Shown: positions 40,001-49,290, counted from the first letter of the stretch. The stretch is DNA of 64,000 bases from Liolophura sinensis (GCF_032854445.1 NC_088295.1:748501-812500); one strand, 5' to 3'. The notes: generated by a model not told the origin, from the sequence alone. Numbers and translations are program-made.

Positions 40001-43000
40001 TGAGTTGTGATTGGGGTTGCTTATGTGTGCATTGTGAATGTTGTGATTTGCCGATAATTGTGTGTGTAGTTTGAATGAGTTGCGATTGTTGATGGTTGTG
40101 TGTGCAGAGTGAATGAGTTGATAGGGGTGATAATTGTGTGTGTAGTTTGAATGAGTTGTGATTGGTGATGGTTGTGTGTGTAATTTGAATGAGTTGTGAT
40201 TGGTGATGGTTGTGTGTGCAGAGTGAATAAGTTGTGATCGGTGATAATTGTGTGTGTAATTTGAATGAGTTATGGTTGGTGGTGGGTGTGTATGCAAATT
40301 GAATAAGTTGTGATCGGTGATAATTGTGTGTGTAATTTGAATGAGTTATGATTGGTGGTGGGTGTGTATGCAAAGTGAATGAGTTGTGATTGGTGATGGT
40401 TGTGTGTGTAATTTGAATGAGTTGTGATTGGTGATGGTTGTGTGTGCAGAGTGAATAAGTTGTGATCGGTGATAATTGTGTGTGTAATTTGAATGAGTTA
40501 TGATTGGTGGTGGGTGTGTATGCAAAGTGAATAAGTTGTGATCGGTGATAATTGTGTGTGTAATTTGAATGAGTTATGATTGGTGGTGGGTGTGTATGCA
40601 AAGTGAATGAGTTGTGATTGGTGATGGTTGTGTGTGCAGAGTGAATGAGTTGTGATTGGGGCTGTTTACATGTGCAGAGTGAATGAGTTGTGATTGGGGC
40701 TGTTTACATGTGCAGAGTGAATGAATTGTGATTTGTGATCATTGTGTGTACAGAGTGAATGAATTGTGATTGTTGATGGTCGCGTGTGTAGTTTGAATGA
40801 GTTGTGATTGGTGATGGTTGTGTGTGCAGAGTGAATGAGTTGATATGGGGGATAATTGTGTGTGCAGAGTGAATGAGTTGTGATTGGTGATGGTTGTGTG
40901 TGCAGAGTGAATGAGTTGATATGGGTGATAATTGTGTGTGCAGAGTGAATGAGTTGTGGTTGGTGATGGTTGTGTGTGCAGAGTGAATGAGTTGTGATTG
41001 GTGATGGTTGTGTGTGCAGAGTGAATGAGTTGTGATTGGTGATGGTTGTGTGTGCAGAGTGAATGAGTTGTGATTGGTGATGGTCGCGTGTGCAGAGTGA
41101 ATGAGTTGATATGGGTGATAATTGTGTGTGCAGAGTGAATGAGTTGTGATTGGTGATGGTTGTGTGTGCAGAGTGAATGAGTTGTGATTGGTGATGGTTG
41201 TGTGTGCAGAGTGAATGAGTTGTGATTGGTGATGGTTGTGTTTGCAGAGTGTATCAGTTGTGATTGATGGTAATTGTGTCTAAAAATATTCATTGGATGA
41301 ATTAACTTCAGAGTAATATTCCAGGTTAAGTAAGATATCAGATGTCCAGATTTGATATCCCTGTCACTGATATTGACACCTGTCTGTCTTGTCCAGGTGG
41401 GTATGAGGTGCCCAAAGGTACTACAGCTGTGATTATCACATATGCCCTTCACCGTGACGAGAAATATTTCCCTGACCCAGAAAGGTTTGACCCAGATCGC
41501 TTCTCAGCAGAAAATGTGATTGGACGACACCCATTTGCTTACATACCCTTCTCTGCCGGCATGAGGAACTGTGTTGGTCAGTTTTCACATATCATTAGTT
41601 ATTGCGCTTCATATTGAACTCATATAAGGTTTTATAGTTCTCAATGCATCTTCAGTTTAAAGGTGTCATTTGTTCTGGCTTAGGTACACTTGTTCTGGCT
41701 TAGGTACACTTGTGCTGTCTGTGATTGTGCCATAAAGGTGAACATGGTAATTGTCCAGCTCATATTGTCTTCCTCTCTGGCCTTACATAGGTAGATGTGT
41801 CAGCAACCAGGTTTCCCATGGGCTCCGCTCGGTTTCCTTCCACCATAAGGCCAACCGCCTTGGTGTAAGTAAAATATTCTGGAGTACAGGATAAAACATG
41901 GATCCAATCAAATACATGTTAATTAGCTACTGAATTGCCCAGGTGTGAACAAATTGAAGTGCAAGTAATTCTTCCTCCCATTAATCAGATCTGATCAGCT
42001 TTAGTACATATTTATGTCAGTTATATGTGTTTGAATACAATGTAAATCACAAATCAAGGCAGTAAATCCACAATTACTCCAAATGATAAATTGTTTTGTC
42101 GTATCTGGGATTAAGGTGAACTGAATAAGATAGACGAATCTTAATCCCAGGTAGCATGAACTGTATTACAGAAGAGTGATTAACTGGTGATAAGTGATAG
42201 GAAGTTACAGGTAATTGTGAGATTAACCGGTGATAAGTGATAGGAAGTTGCAGGTAATTGAGAGATTAACTTGTGATAAGTCATAGGAAGTTACAGGTAA
42301 TTGAGAGATTAACTGGTGATATGTGATGGGAAGTTACAGGTAATTGAGAGTGTAATTGTTGATATGTGATGGGAAGTTACAGGTAATTGAGAGATTAACT
42401 TGTGATAAGTCATAGGAAGTTACAGGTAATTGAGGGATTAACTGGTGATAAGTGATAGGAAGTTACAGGTAATTGAGAGATTAACTGGTGATAAGTGATA
42501 GGAAGTTACAGGTAATTGAGAGATTAACTGGTGATATGTGATGGGAAGTTACAGGTAATTGAGAGGGTAATTGGTGATAAGTCAGGAAGTTACAGGTAAT
42601 TGAGAGATTAACTGGTGATATGTGATGGGAAGTGATATGTGCTGGGAAGTTACAGGTAATTGAGAGGGTAATTGGTGATAAGTCAGAAAGTTATAGGTAA
42701 TTGAGGGATTAACTGGTGATAAGTCCTAGTCAGCTACAGGTAATTTACTGTAATTCACATACATGTGTAATTTCAGGTAATACATGACTAATTTGCACAG
42801 GATGACGATTAGTTGTTCTATGAAATTATAGGTGGTTTACTATAAGTATATTAATAAAACATTAACATCATTGTGATTGTTGCTAAATTAGTGCACGTGG
42901 ACCGCCATAAGTGCTGTAATTGAAGTTACCATGGTTACAGGTTCTAGCATATTATATTGTAGACATCATAACAGACTTAGTGTACTGTTTCAGGCCAGAA

Positions 43001-43157
43001 GTTTGCTCTGATGGAAGAGAAGGTTATCTTGTCCACCATTTTGAGGAAGTTCTCGATCAAGTCGACACAGAAAGAAGCAGATCTTAAGCCTGTTGGAGAA
43101 CTGATTCTGCGACCAGGTAACGGGGTTTTTGTGGAGCTGACCAGCCGAGGTCACTGA
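15863..43157 (+). CDS. CYP4V: Cytochrome P450, CYP4V-like, 12 exons, 519 aa
   Basis: Exons: 15863-16034, 17519-17631, 18125-18210, 21774-21964, 22164-22233, 22715-22841, 24716-24934, 37076-37178, 37772-37839, 38176-38242, 41397-41576 and 42994-43157. They sum to 1560 bases; all introns are GT-AG and phases agree. Features are an N-terminal membrane anchor (about 3-27), a proline-rich IPGP hinge, the CYP4 signature [13 protein letters not shown] (319-331) with the Glu (326) that in this family can link covalently to heme, ExxR at 384-387, FDPDRF (436-441) and the heme loop [10 protein letters not shown] with Cys464. The length is close to human CYP4V2 (525 aa), which is an ER fatty-acid omega-hydroxylase; a similar monooxygenase role is inferred. 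The start has a good context (aagATGg). Introns hold at least six tandem arrays, two of them built from this gene's own splice boundaries. A CYP4 paralog other than 4V is possible. Confidence 0.95.
16035..17518. other. P450 intron 1; nothing recognised
   Basis: About 1.5 kb of AT-rich unique sequence, with a T-rich tract near 17330-17365. No repeat family or gene was seen. Confidence 0.5.
17519..17631 (+). CDS. CYP4V: CYP4V-like exon 2
   Basis: Acceptor ttctcttacag, donor GAT|GTACGT. Encodes residues 58-95, ending in a [18 protein letters not shown] stretch that matches the beta-1 region of CYP4 proteins. Confidence 0.92.
18125..18210 (+). CDS. CYP4V: CYP4V-like exon 3
   Basis: Acceptor tttttgactttcag. 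Residues 96-123, including KHMDK and [10 protein letters not shown]. Donor ACAAG|GTTATT is weak at +3 and +5. The last about 40 bases and the donor are the first unit of the 55-bp array that follows. The boundary is fixed by the in-frame join to exon 4 (LLT-S-TGEKW). Confidence 0.9.
18171..19436 (+). repeat. Tandem array, 55-bp unit, derived from exon 3 end plus 5' splice site
   Basis: About 23 copies, mostly 55 bp and some 54 bp. Each carries the coding end of P450 exon 3 (acccctggcttggtacag, then gattgctgacaag) followed by the donor gttattttcac and intron bases. The first copy overlaps the functional exon 3. Adding 55 bases shifts the frame, and a TGA appears in gattgctga when read through, so only the first donor keeps the protein. 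Variant copies have gattactg or gattgttg, and cccttgg or cctttgg. Confidence 0.95.
19667..20684. mobile_element. Non-autonomous DNA element with terminal inverted repeats, copy B (P450 intron 3)
   Basis: The left end reads ttaaaagtgaacataaag then c-gccacta. The right end, read in reverse complement, is ttaaagtgaacataaag then c-gccacta. The arms match over about 26 bp with three differences, and TTAA lies at both outer edges. No transposase frame was found. A TTAA-targeting family is suggested but unproven. A diverged relative lies at 12930-13620. Confidence 0.65.
20690..21750. repeat. Tandem array, 37-bp unit (P450 intron 3)
   Basis: About 28 copies of gcagacctgtgtatagacgt followed by tgtttcgctatgtctgt. 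A shorter 31-bp variant lacks part of the gttgtttcgctatg segment. It ends only about 25 bp before exon 4, inside the region expected to hold the branch point. Confidence 0.95.
21774..21964 (+). CDS. CYP4V: CYP4V-like exon 4
   Basis: Acceptor catctttgtacag, donor TTTGTG|GTGAGT. Residues 125-187, with [18 protein letters not shown] (C-helix WxxxR) and [10 protein letters not shown]. Confidence 0.94.
22164..22233 (+). CDS. CYP4V: CYP4V-like exon 5
   Basis: Acceptor gcttgtatcgcag, donor TACAG|GTAAAG. Short 70-bp exon encoding [11 protein letters not shown] and [11 protein letters not shown], a well-conserved CYP4 segment. Confidence 0.92.
22715..22841 (+). CDS. CYP4V: CYP4V-like exon 6
   Basis: Acceptor atgcttttgtgcag, donor AACAAG|GTTAGT. 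Residues 212-253. It has the tryptophan-containing F/G-helix region and ends in [10 protein letters not shown]. Confidence 0.92.
22877..22990 (-). mobile_element. SINE tail fragment, minus orientation (P450 intron 6)
   Basis: tttatttgattggtgtttta, atactcaagaatacttc and a short caggttgctg piece match the tail and core of the SINE family; most of the element is deleted. Confidence 0.6.
23226..24771 (+). repeat. Tandem array, 94-bp unit, derived from 3' splice site plus start of exon 7
   Basis: About 16 copies. Each has a pyrimidine-rich tract (tatttgtctttgttctgtgt), a ctgtaca(g/t) junction, and the coding start of P450 exon 7 (gttatccaggagaagatggc onward). The last copy is the functional exon. 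From about 23867 to 24618 the junction alternates acag|g (AG intact) with acat|g (AG lost), a dimeric period near 188 bp. Starting from an upstream intact acceptor, the 94-bp length shifts the frame and reaches a TGA in ggagaagatggctga one unit later. Confidence 0.95.
24716..24934 (+). CDS. CYP4V: CYP4V-like exon 7
   Basis: Acceptor tgtgtgctgtacag, donor TTTGAG|GTGGGT. Residues 254-326: [10 protein letters not shown], a variable acidic linker, RLAFLDMLL, and the I-helix start through Glu326. Its first about 55 bases and its acceptor are the last unit of the 94-bp array. Confidence 0.94.
24985..25800. repeat. Tandem array of short TGTCAYATTACACCT units, in about 117-bp blocks (P450 intron 7)
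   Basis: Short units of about 18-20 bp (ctgtcatattacacctc) are grouped in a larger block that repeats about six times; the block includes ttattttactttcatcaatc and aacacctttgttagtcacat. Units of the same type recur at 34795-35046. Confidence 0.85.
25862..34346. repeat. Large satellite, 41-bp unit, with higher-order repeats; LINE fragment inside
   Basis: Around 180 copies of a 41-bp unit built on gtatcagagtatgtacgccc acttcctgtaggtagtagtgt. Diagnostic variants recur at fixed distances: 615 bp (15 units; 27559 with 28171, 30262 with 30877) and about 2665-2706 bp (65-66 units; 26049-28486 with 28777-31192). The array therefore grew by copying whole blocks. It is interrupted at 32677-33691 by a retrotransposon. 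Confidence 0.95.
32677..33691 (+). pseudogene. 5'-truncated I-type non-LTR retrotransposon: RNase H and C-terminal zinc-knuckle part, frameshifted
   Basis: Translated pieces show an RNase H start (FTDGS), an EAK segment, a WVPGH segment and [12 protein letters not shown], all typical of the RNase H domain in I-clade ORF2. A CFAC-x7-H-x4-C zinc-knuckle-like motif and a stop at about 33527-33529 follow. Frameshifts split the first part, near 32760-33005; the 33008-33529 frame is intact. The 3' end is (cact)n. Both flanks carry cccacttcctgta (32664-32676 and 33692-33704), which fits a 13-bp target duplication but is also part of the array unit. Confidence 0.85.
34349..34720 (+). mobile_element. 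Possible LTR fragment (TG...CA) with primer-binding-like sequence
   Basis: Unique sequence between two arrays begins tgtggtcac at 34349 and reaches atatgca at 34703 (about 355 bp). It contains aataaaagcaatggg (poly-A-signal-like) about 140 bp before its end. It is followed by a then tgggcgcccccaacc, which resembles a tRNA-primer site. No internal coding region or second LTR is present. The call is tentative. Confidence 0.4.
34795..35046. repeat. Short TGTCATATTACACCT-type units
   Basis: Degenerate units of about 20 bp (ctgtcatattacacctc) like those at 24985-25800. The similarity suggests one older array now split by the 41-bp satellite. Confidence 0.75.
35047..36910. repeat. Tandem array, about 59-bp unit (P450 intron 7)
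   Basis: About 32 copies built on gttatttgtagtactatgta, catgtagatctccaactgtc and atgtttcacctccatgc. The segment tgtcatgtttcacctcc looks like an evolved form of the neighbouring tgtcatattacacctcc unit, so this family may have grown out of the older one. Confidence 0.92.
37076..37178 (+). CDS. CYP4V: CYP4V-like exon 8
   Basis: Acceptor ttgttattgttgtcag, donor ATCTTTG|GTAAGT. Residues 327-360, opening with [11 protein letters not shown], the oxygen-binding half of the I helix. It is separated from exon 7 by about 12.1 kb. Confidence 0.94.
37370..37612 (+). mobile_element. SINE, diverged, plus orientation (P450 intron 8)
   Basis: Same family as 14526-14793: aagcctctcaccaatgcag, acctgcggatggtcg, accataatgct, attcttgagta and an A-rich end are preserved. 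The tRNA-like head is partly lost. Confidence 0.85.
37772..37839 (+). CDS. CYP4V: CYP4V-like exon 9
   Basis: Acceptor gtgaatgtacag, donor ATCAAG|GTAATT. Residues 362-383 with a [15 protein letters not shown] segment (J/K helices). Confidence 0.92.
38176..38242 (+). CDS. CYP4V: CYP4V-like exon 10
   Basis: Acceptor aatgttggttttag, donor ACCATAG|GTGAGC. Begins with EALR, the ExxR motif (E384, R387), then [10 protein letters not shown]. Confidence 0.92.
38361..41280. repeat. Tandem array, 38-bp unit (P450 intron 10)
   Basis: About 75 copies of a 38-bp unit, gagtgaatgagttgtgattg followed by gtgatggttgtgtgtgca, with variants such as gtagtttgaatg and gctgataattg. Long minus-strand open frames (up to 512 codons) arise from the stop-poor unit and have no domain. 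The array starts about 120 bp after exon 10. Confidence 0.95.
41397..41576 (+). CDS. CYP4V: CYP4V-like exon 11
   Basis: Acceptor ctgtcttgtccag, donor TGTTG|GTCAGT. Residues 407-465: [18 protein letters not shown] and the heme loop with Cys464. Confidence 0.94.
41755..41925 (+). mobile_element. SINE, diverged partial copy, plus orientation (P450 intron 11)
   Basis: tcctctctggcc, gtcagcaacc, cggtttccttccaccataa, attctggagtac and a ccaatcaaata end follow the family order. The tRNA-like head is absent. Confidence 0.65.
42172..42746. repeat. Tandem array, 43-bp unit (P450 intron 11)
   Basis: About 13 copies of a 43-bp unit, aagttacaggtaattgagag then attaactggtgataagtgat. Every unit contains ttacag|gtaattg, which reads as a good 5' splice site consensus and also has an acceptor-like cag. 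Ends about 250 bp before exon 12. Confidence 0.9.
42994..43157 (+). CDS. CYP4V: CYP4V-like exon 12 (terminal)
   Basis: Acceptor tgtactgtttcag. Encodes [20 protein letters not shown] and a LILRP end; stop TGA at 43155-43157. The bases around the stop resemble part of the 60-bp array 390 bp downstream. Confidence 0.93.
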
Positions 43158-43351
43158 ACGCACACCTCTAATCAGTGGCACCAAGTGGTAATGGTCAAGA
43201 AAGAGGTCAACACGTACCTCTTAACCATTCCACTTATGGTAGGTCAAGATGGGTATAAAGATAGTGGAGTTAAATGGTGGAAGGACAGCTGAATAATTTG
43301 TTAGACTATATATATTTAACCTGGCTGTCAATACTAGTTCATGTATACAGA

Positions 43352-43357
43352 AATAAA
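43352..43357 (+). promoter_or_regulatory. Candidate polyadenylation signal of the P450 gene
   Basis: AATAAA lies about 195 bases after the stop codon, in AT-rich sequence and before the 60-bp array. It is the first canonical signal downstream of the CDS. Confidence 0.5.
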
Positions 43358-43544
43358 TTATATATGTATATATTATTGTCCTGTTGTGCAAGATTGATGG
43401 CACAGGTCACTTAGTGTATTCAAAACCTTCACCAGAAGCAAATCCATGGATATTTGTTTAACATTCAGCAGTCATATACAGCTGTTCAGCTATAGCTGAG
43501 ACTGATATAACAGTTCTGTTAGTCCCAGGCTATAAAGGCCCCAA

Positions 43545-44922
43545 ATATTTGTGTACACACACATGAAGCCGTCCCCCTACAGGTCAAGGCCACTGAACCC
43601 CACACATGTATGTACACGCACATGAAGCTGTCCCTCTACAGGTCAAGGCCACTGAACCCCACACATGTATGTACACGCACATGAAGCTGTCCCTCTACAG
43701 GTCAAGGCCACTGAACCCCACACATGTATGTACACGCACATGAAGCTGCCCCCCTACAAGTCAAGGCCACTGAACCCCACACATGTGTGTACATGCACAT
43801 GAAGCTGTCCCCCTTCAGGTCAAGGCCACTGAACCTCACACTTGTATGTACATGCACTTGAAGCTGCCCCCCTACAGGTCAAGGCCACTGAACCCCACAC
43901 ATGTATGTACACGCACATGAAGCTGTCCCCCTACAGGTCAAGGCCACTGAACCCCACACATGTATGTACATGCACATGAAGCTGTCCCTCTACAGGTCAA
44001 GGCCACTGAACCCCACACATGTATGTACATGCACATGAAGCTGTCCCCCTTCAGGTCAAGGCCACTGAACCCCACACATGTATGTTCACGCACATGAAGC
44101 TGCCCCCCTACAGGTCAAGGCCACTGAACCCCACACATGTATGTACACGCACATGAAGCTGCCCTCCTACAGGTCAAGGCCACTGAACCCCACGCATGTA
44201 TGTACATGCACATGAAGCTGTCCCCCTTCAGGTCAAGGCCACTGAACCTCACACTTGTATGTACATGCACTTGAAGCTGCCCCCCTACAGGTCAAGGCCA
44301 CTGAACCCCACACATGTATGTACACGCACATGAAGCTGCCCCCCTACAGGTCAAGGCCACTGAACCCCACACATGTATGTACACACACATGAAGCTGCCC
44401 CCCTACAGGTCAAGGCCACTGAACCCCACACATGTATGTACATGCACATGAAGCTGTCCCCCTACAGGTCAAGGCCACTGAACCCCACACATGTATGTAC
44501 ATGCACATGAAGCTGTCCCTCTACAGGTCAAGGCCACTGAACCCCACACATGTATGTACATGCACATGAAGCTGTCCCCCTTCAGGTCAAGGCCACTGAA
44601 CCCCACACATGTATGTTCACGCACATGAAGCTGCCCCCCTACAGGTCAAGGCCACTGAACCCCACACATGTATGTACATGCACATGAAGCTGTCCCCCTT
44701 CAGGTCAAGGCCACTGAACCTCACACTTGTATGTACATGCACTTGAAGCTGCCCCCCTACAGGTCAAGGCCACTGAACCCCACACTTGTATGTACATGCA
44801 CATGAAGCTGTCCCCCTTCAGGTCAAGGCCACTGAACCCCACACTTGTATGTACATGCACATGAAGCTGTCCCCCTTCAGGTCAAGGCCACTGAACCCCA
44901 CACATGTATGTATATGCGTTTA
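43545..44922. repeat. Tandem array, 60-bp unit downstream of the P450
   Basis: About 23 copies of ctacaggtcaaggccactga, accccacacatgtatgtaca, cgcacatgaagctgtccccc. The segment caaggccactgaaccccacac resembles the sequence over the P450 stop codon (cgaggtcactgaacgcacac), differing at about four positions. Higher-order structure is hinted by recurring variants (cttgtatgtacatgcacttg). Confidence 0.95.
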
Positions 44923-45165
44923 AAAGTGTGACTGATGGTGAAAACTAACTATTTACAAGCTATGAGGGAGATGATAATGTAGGCCTATCTCAGAAGCAGA
45001 AAGTAGTTTAAATGGTGTGTGCAGAAAATAGATGTGCCTATATTTAAAAGTCCACAGGACACTACATAGGAACATAGTAAATGTAATGTGCAGTTAGAAT
45101 ACCTGTGATGGCATTGTCAGTTTTTTATCCAAGTTGTCTGCTGTGTTTATAGAGAACTATAGCTA
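44923..45165. other. Short unique spacer; nothing recognised
   Basis: AT-rich sequence between two arrays without coding or repeat signal. Confidence 0.4.
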
Positions 45166-46085
45166 TTATATGTCCATATGTACATGTAGATATTGTAGGG
45201 CACCCATATATCTGCATGTACTGGTAGATATTATAGAGTGTGTATATATCCATATCTACATGCAGATATTGTAGGGCACCCATATATCTGTATGTACTGG
45301 TAGATATTATAGAGTGTGTATATATCCATATCTGCATGTAGGTATTGTAGGGCACCCATATATCTGCATGTACTGGTAGATATTATAGAGTGTGTATATA
45401 TCCATATCTACATGCAGATATTGTAGGGCACCCATATATCTGTATGTACTGGTAGATATTATAGAGTGTCTATATATCCATATCTACATGCAGATATTGT
45501 AGGGCACGCATATATCCGTATGTACTGGTAGATATTATAGAGTGTCTATATATCCATATCTACATGTAGATATTTTTGAGTGTCTATATATATCCATATC
45601 TACATGTAGATACTGTAGGGCACCCATATATCTGCATGTACTGGTAGATATTATAGAGTGTCTATATATCCATATCTACATGTAGATACTGTAGGGCACC
45701 CATATATCTGCATGTACTGGTAGATATTATAGAGTGTCTATATGTCCATATGTACATGTAGATATTGTAGGGCACCCATATATCTGCATGTACTGGTAGA
45801 TATTATAGAGTGTCTATATATCCATATCTACATGCAGTTATTGTTGGGCACCCATATATCTGTATGTACTGGTAGATATTATAGAGTGTGTATACATCCA
45901 TATCTACATGTAGATATTTTTGAGTGTCTATATATCCATATCTACATGTAGATATTGTAGGGCACCCATATATCTGCATGTACTGGTAGATATTATAGAG
46001 TGTCTATATATCCATATCTACGTGTAGATACTGTAGGGCACCCATATATCTGCATGTACTGGTAGATATTATAGAGTGTCTGTTT
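45166..46085. repeat. Tandem array, 76-bp unit with internal palindrome
   Basis: About 12 copies of a 76-bp unit: tctatatatccatatctaca, tgtagatattgtagggcacc, catatatctgcatgtactgg, tagatattatagagtg. Many units contain the perfect 18-bp palindrome ATATCTACATGTAGATAT; others read catgcag and break it. Confidence 0.92.
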
Positions 46086-47964
46086 ATTGGTGTAAACATG
46101 TAGGTCTATGTTTTGTTGAAGTGTTCATGAGTTGTTTTTTTTTAATGAGAGCTAGAGATTTGACTATGTAACCAAAATTTCTACCTGAGGAAAATTATTA
46201 AAGTAGCTGTTGAACAGTCTGGCTGAGTAATGGGTATGCCACTGATATGTACAGGAATTTCTGCCCAAAGTAAATTTTACATTTAAATATATTTGGTGTC
46301 AAACATCGGATTTACACAAGAAAATTATAACAAAAGCAAGGCTTTAATTGATTTCTTTAGAGGTAAAGAGTTTGACTAATGTGTAATTGGACTACACATT
46401 GATACTGGAGTAAGTCTTGAATCACATCTGTGTCATCCAATCACATCTCAGGATTCAGATAGAACAACAATCAAATAGCTGATTTCCTTTGGCTTGTGAT
46501 TCAGATCTGTGTAGTAGAGAACAGGGGTCTATTAGAGATAGTCATTGTGCTACCTGTCCTAAGCTGTCTAGTGGCTGGATGGCTTTATCAGTATTAGGTT
46601 ACCAGGTCAAAGTAGTGATTAAGTCTCAGGGCATTATTATGATTACAGCCTGAAATCAGTGATTAGCTGCTGTAACTAATCAGTATTAAATCTTCTCTGT
46701 GTGCTTGTGTTTACTGTGACGGGCAAGCTTACATGTCAGTAATGATGTGTATGTTAATGTTTTGTTCTTGGGAGACAGCGTTGTTATGTGTGTCCACATC
46801 CTGGGGAAGATACTTTAATAGCTAACACACTTTGATGTATTATATTTTATCCAAGCGTTTGTTCATGTAAGCTCAGTTCCTATACATATTATACTTTTAC
46901 AATGTATAAAACACTTTCTAATCAAAATGTGATTGATAAATATTTGATGAGCTCAGCATTTTGACAACGTGACTTGCCAGTATGAGTATTTTTATATGAT
47001 TGTGATTTACTATTTGTCTATGCTTGATATTGATACAGTTATTTTATAACATCCTACTTATTATTAATATTTTGTTTACAAGGTGTTATGGAAAAGGTTT
47101 TTGTTTTGTCTGAAGGTCACCCTGTCACAACTGGGTTATGGAGAAAGAGTCAGGGGCATAAAACTGTCCTATTGATGTGTGTTATAGTCCATATATGATG
47201 TTGTTTAGAATAAATAGCTTCTTCTGTCTGCATTTACTGCCAGGTCTACGTTGGTTATCTTTGTCCAGTTGTTGATATACACAGAAACACCTGATGCCTT
47301 TGGATGCCTAGACGTGATAAAATCCCTACTGTATATACACTGTTTGTGCTAAACCAGTACAGTCCATTTTACACAGGTATCACCAAGTGGCATCACTTAT
47401 CTCCATTTTCATGCAGAATGAGGATACTCATGTGTGGATTATCTCCATGGATTATCTACATAGATTATCAGCAGGTATGTGTGTCTATGCCTCTAAGCAT
47501 TACCACTTACAAAGCAAGCAGGAATCTTGATCGGATCCCTGAAAGGTAAAGTCAGAGACAAATCTACGCGTGCTGGATTGGAACGCCTGATCTCTGTGGT
47601 AATGGGCTAGAGACCTTGGTATGAGGAGCCAGTAGTGCCCTTTGACCTGGTAGGGCGCTTTAGTAGTTTGAAGAGCCATTATTGGCCCTTCACCAGCTAG
47701 GGCGCTTTAGTAGTTTGAAGAGCCATTATTGGCCCTTCACCAACAGGGCGCTTAGTTTTGAGGGGCCATTAGTGTCTCTTCACCATCTAGGGCGCTTAGT
47801 TTAAGATGAAAATGACCTGATGACGATTCCAAAAATACCGATCACTCTTCTCCCGTATCAAAGTATGTCTAACCAGTTCACTGGCAGTTAAGTCGGCATT
47901 ATCATGAAGCGCCATGAAGCACCTGGCATAGGTGGGTGGTTTACTCCGGCAGAGGTGGGTGGTT
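46086..47964. other. Intergenic, mostly unique; small repeat near 47630-47815
   Basis: No gene was recognised. At 47630-47815 about three imperfect copies of a roughly 50-bp unit occur (tagggcgctttagtagtttg, aagagccattattggcccttc). The rest is AT-rich single-copy-looking sequence. Confidence 0.45.
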
Positions 47965-47984
47965 TACTCGTGTACGCCGTTTCC

Positions 47985-48058
47985 TCCAGCGATAAAGCTT
48001 AATGTCATATGAGTGAAACATTCCTGAATTCGGCGTTAACACCAATAAATCAATCAAT
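47985..48058 (+). mobile_element. SINE 3'-tail fragment
   Basis: gtttcctccagcgataa, gagtgaaacattcctgaatt, cggcgttaacaccaata and a short repeated end match the SINE tail. Only about 75 bp remain, just upstream of another copy. Confidence 0.6.
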
Positions 48059-48089
48059 CGTGGCATTTTCACGGCAAGTTTATTAATTG

Positions 48090-48325
48090 TGGTGGACGAA
48101 GGGGTTAGCACACGAGCACTGCGTAATGATCCAGGGCGGTCGTTGGGGTTTCAAGTCCATTTCATACTGAATTCCTCTCCGGCCGTAAGTGGGAAGGTCT
48201 GTCAACAACCTGCGGATGATCGTGGGTTCCCTCGTTCTCTTCCCGGTTTTCTCCCACCATAATGCTGGCCGACGTCGTGTAAGTTTAATATTCTTAGCAA
48301 ACACCAATCAAATAAGTAAATAAAT
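48090..48325 (+). mobile_element. SINE, diverged, plus orientation
   Basis: tcctctccggccgtaagtgg, aaggtctgtcaacaacctgc, accataatgctggccgacgt and accaatcaaataagtaaata follow the family. attaattg at 48082-48089 and 48326-48333 may be an 8-bp target duplication. The head is eroded. Confidence 0.8.
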
Positions 48326-48639
48326 ATTAATTGCGACTTGTAAACCATTAAACTAGCAGACGTACTAGACGTGCCTGTCAGTGTTTCCATTATGCCACGA
48401 CTGGCCACCTGTCTAAGGTTTCCATACCCAGGAAGCATTACTGATGTGCAGAACGCGTTTGAATCATACACACAGCGATGAGGTGTACGCATTCCTGCGC
48501 AGTGACGACAACTGAGACCTGAGTCGGACTGAGCACTGTATCACAAACATTACCAGTTTATCCACAAATCGTGTTCACAATGCCAAGAATAAACAATATA
48601 CAACATAACCTTGTAACGCAACACAATCTACTATAGGCT

Positions 48640-49290
48640 GATGTGTATGATGGAACACCACGCATAGGTGTGTATAACGGAACATCACGCATAGATGTGT
48701 ATGACTGAACATCACGCATAGGTGTGTATAACAGAACATCACGCATAGATGTGTATGACTGAACACCACGCATAGGTGTGTATAACAGAACATCACGCAT
48801 AGATGTGTATGATTGAACACCACGCATAGGTGTGTATAACAGAACATCACGCATAGATGTGTATGACTGAACACCACGCATAGGTGTGTATAACAGAACA
48901 TCACGCATAGATGTGTATGATTGAACACCACGCATAGGTGTGTATAACAGAACATCACGCATAGATGTGTATGATTGAACACCACGCATAGGTGTGTATA
49001 ACAGAACATCACGCATAGATGTGTATGATTGAACACCACGCATAGGTGTGTATAACAGAACATCACGCATAGATGTGTATGACTGAACACCACGCATAGG
49101 TGTGTATAACAGAACATCACGCATAGATGTGTATGATTGAACACCACGCATAGGTGTGTATAACAGAACATCACGCATAAATGCGCATAGTTTAACACCA
49201 CGCTTGCATGTTTATGATGGAACACCACGCATAGATGTGTATGACGGAACATCGATGTGTATGACAGAACATCACCACTCACCACTCATG
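48640..49290. repeat. Tandem array, 54-bp unit made of two 27-bp halves
   Basis: About 11 copies of aacatcacgcatagatgtgt, atgactgaacaccacgcata, ggtgtgtataacag. The two 27-bp halves are diverged copies of each other, so a dimer was amplified. Because 54 is a multiple of three, open frames over 200 codons appear on the minus strand without coding meaning. Confidence 0.92.

Noticed and set aside
39063-41452. Long minus-strand frames of 512 and 237 codons rich in His, Thr, Gln and Ser
   Set aside because: They lie in the 38-bp array within a P450 intron and simply follow the repeat; three units (114 bp) are 38 codons without stops.
43545-44922. CRISPR-like array
   Set aside because: Units are contiguous with no unique spacers, and the window is clearly animal DNA. 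The same applies to all other arrays here.
48558-49285. Overlapping 206- and 236-codon frames with 18-residue periods
   Set aside because: By-product of the 54-bp array; both frames are open at once and repeat perfectly with the DNA.
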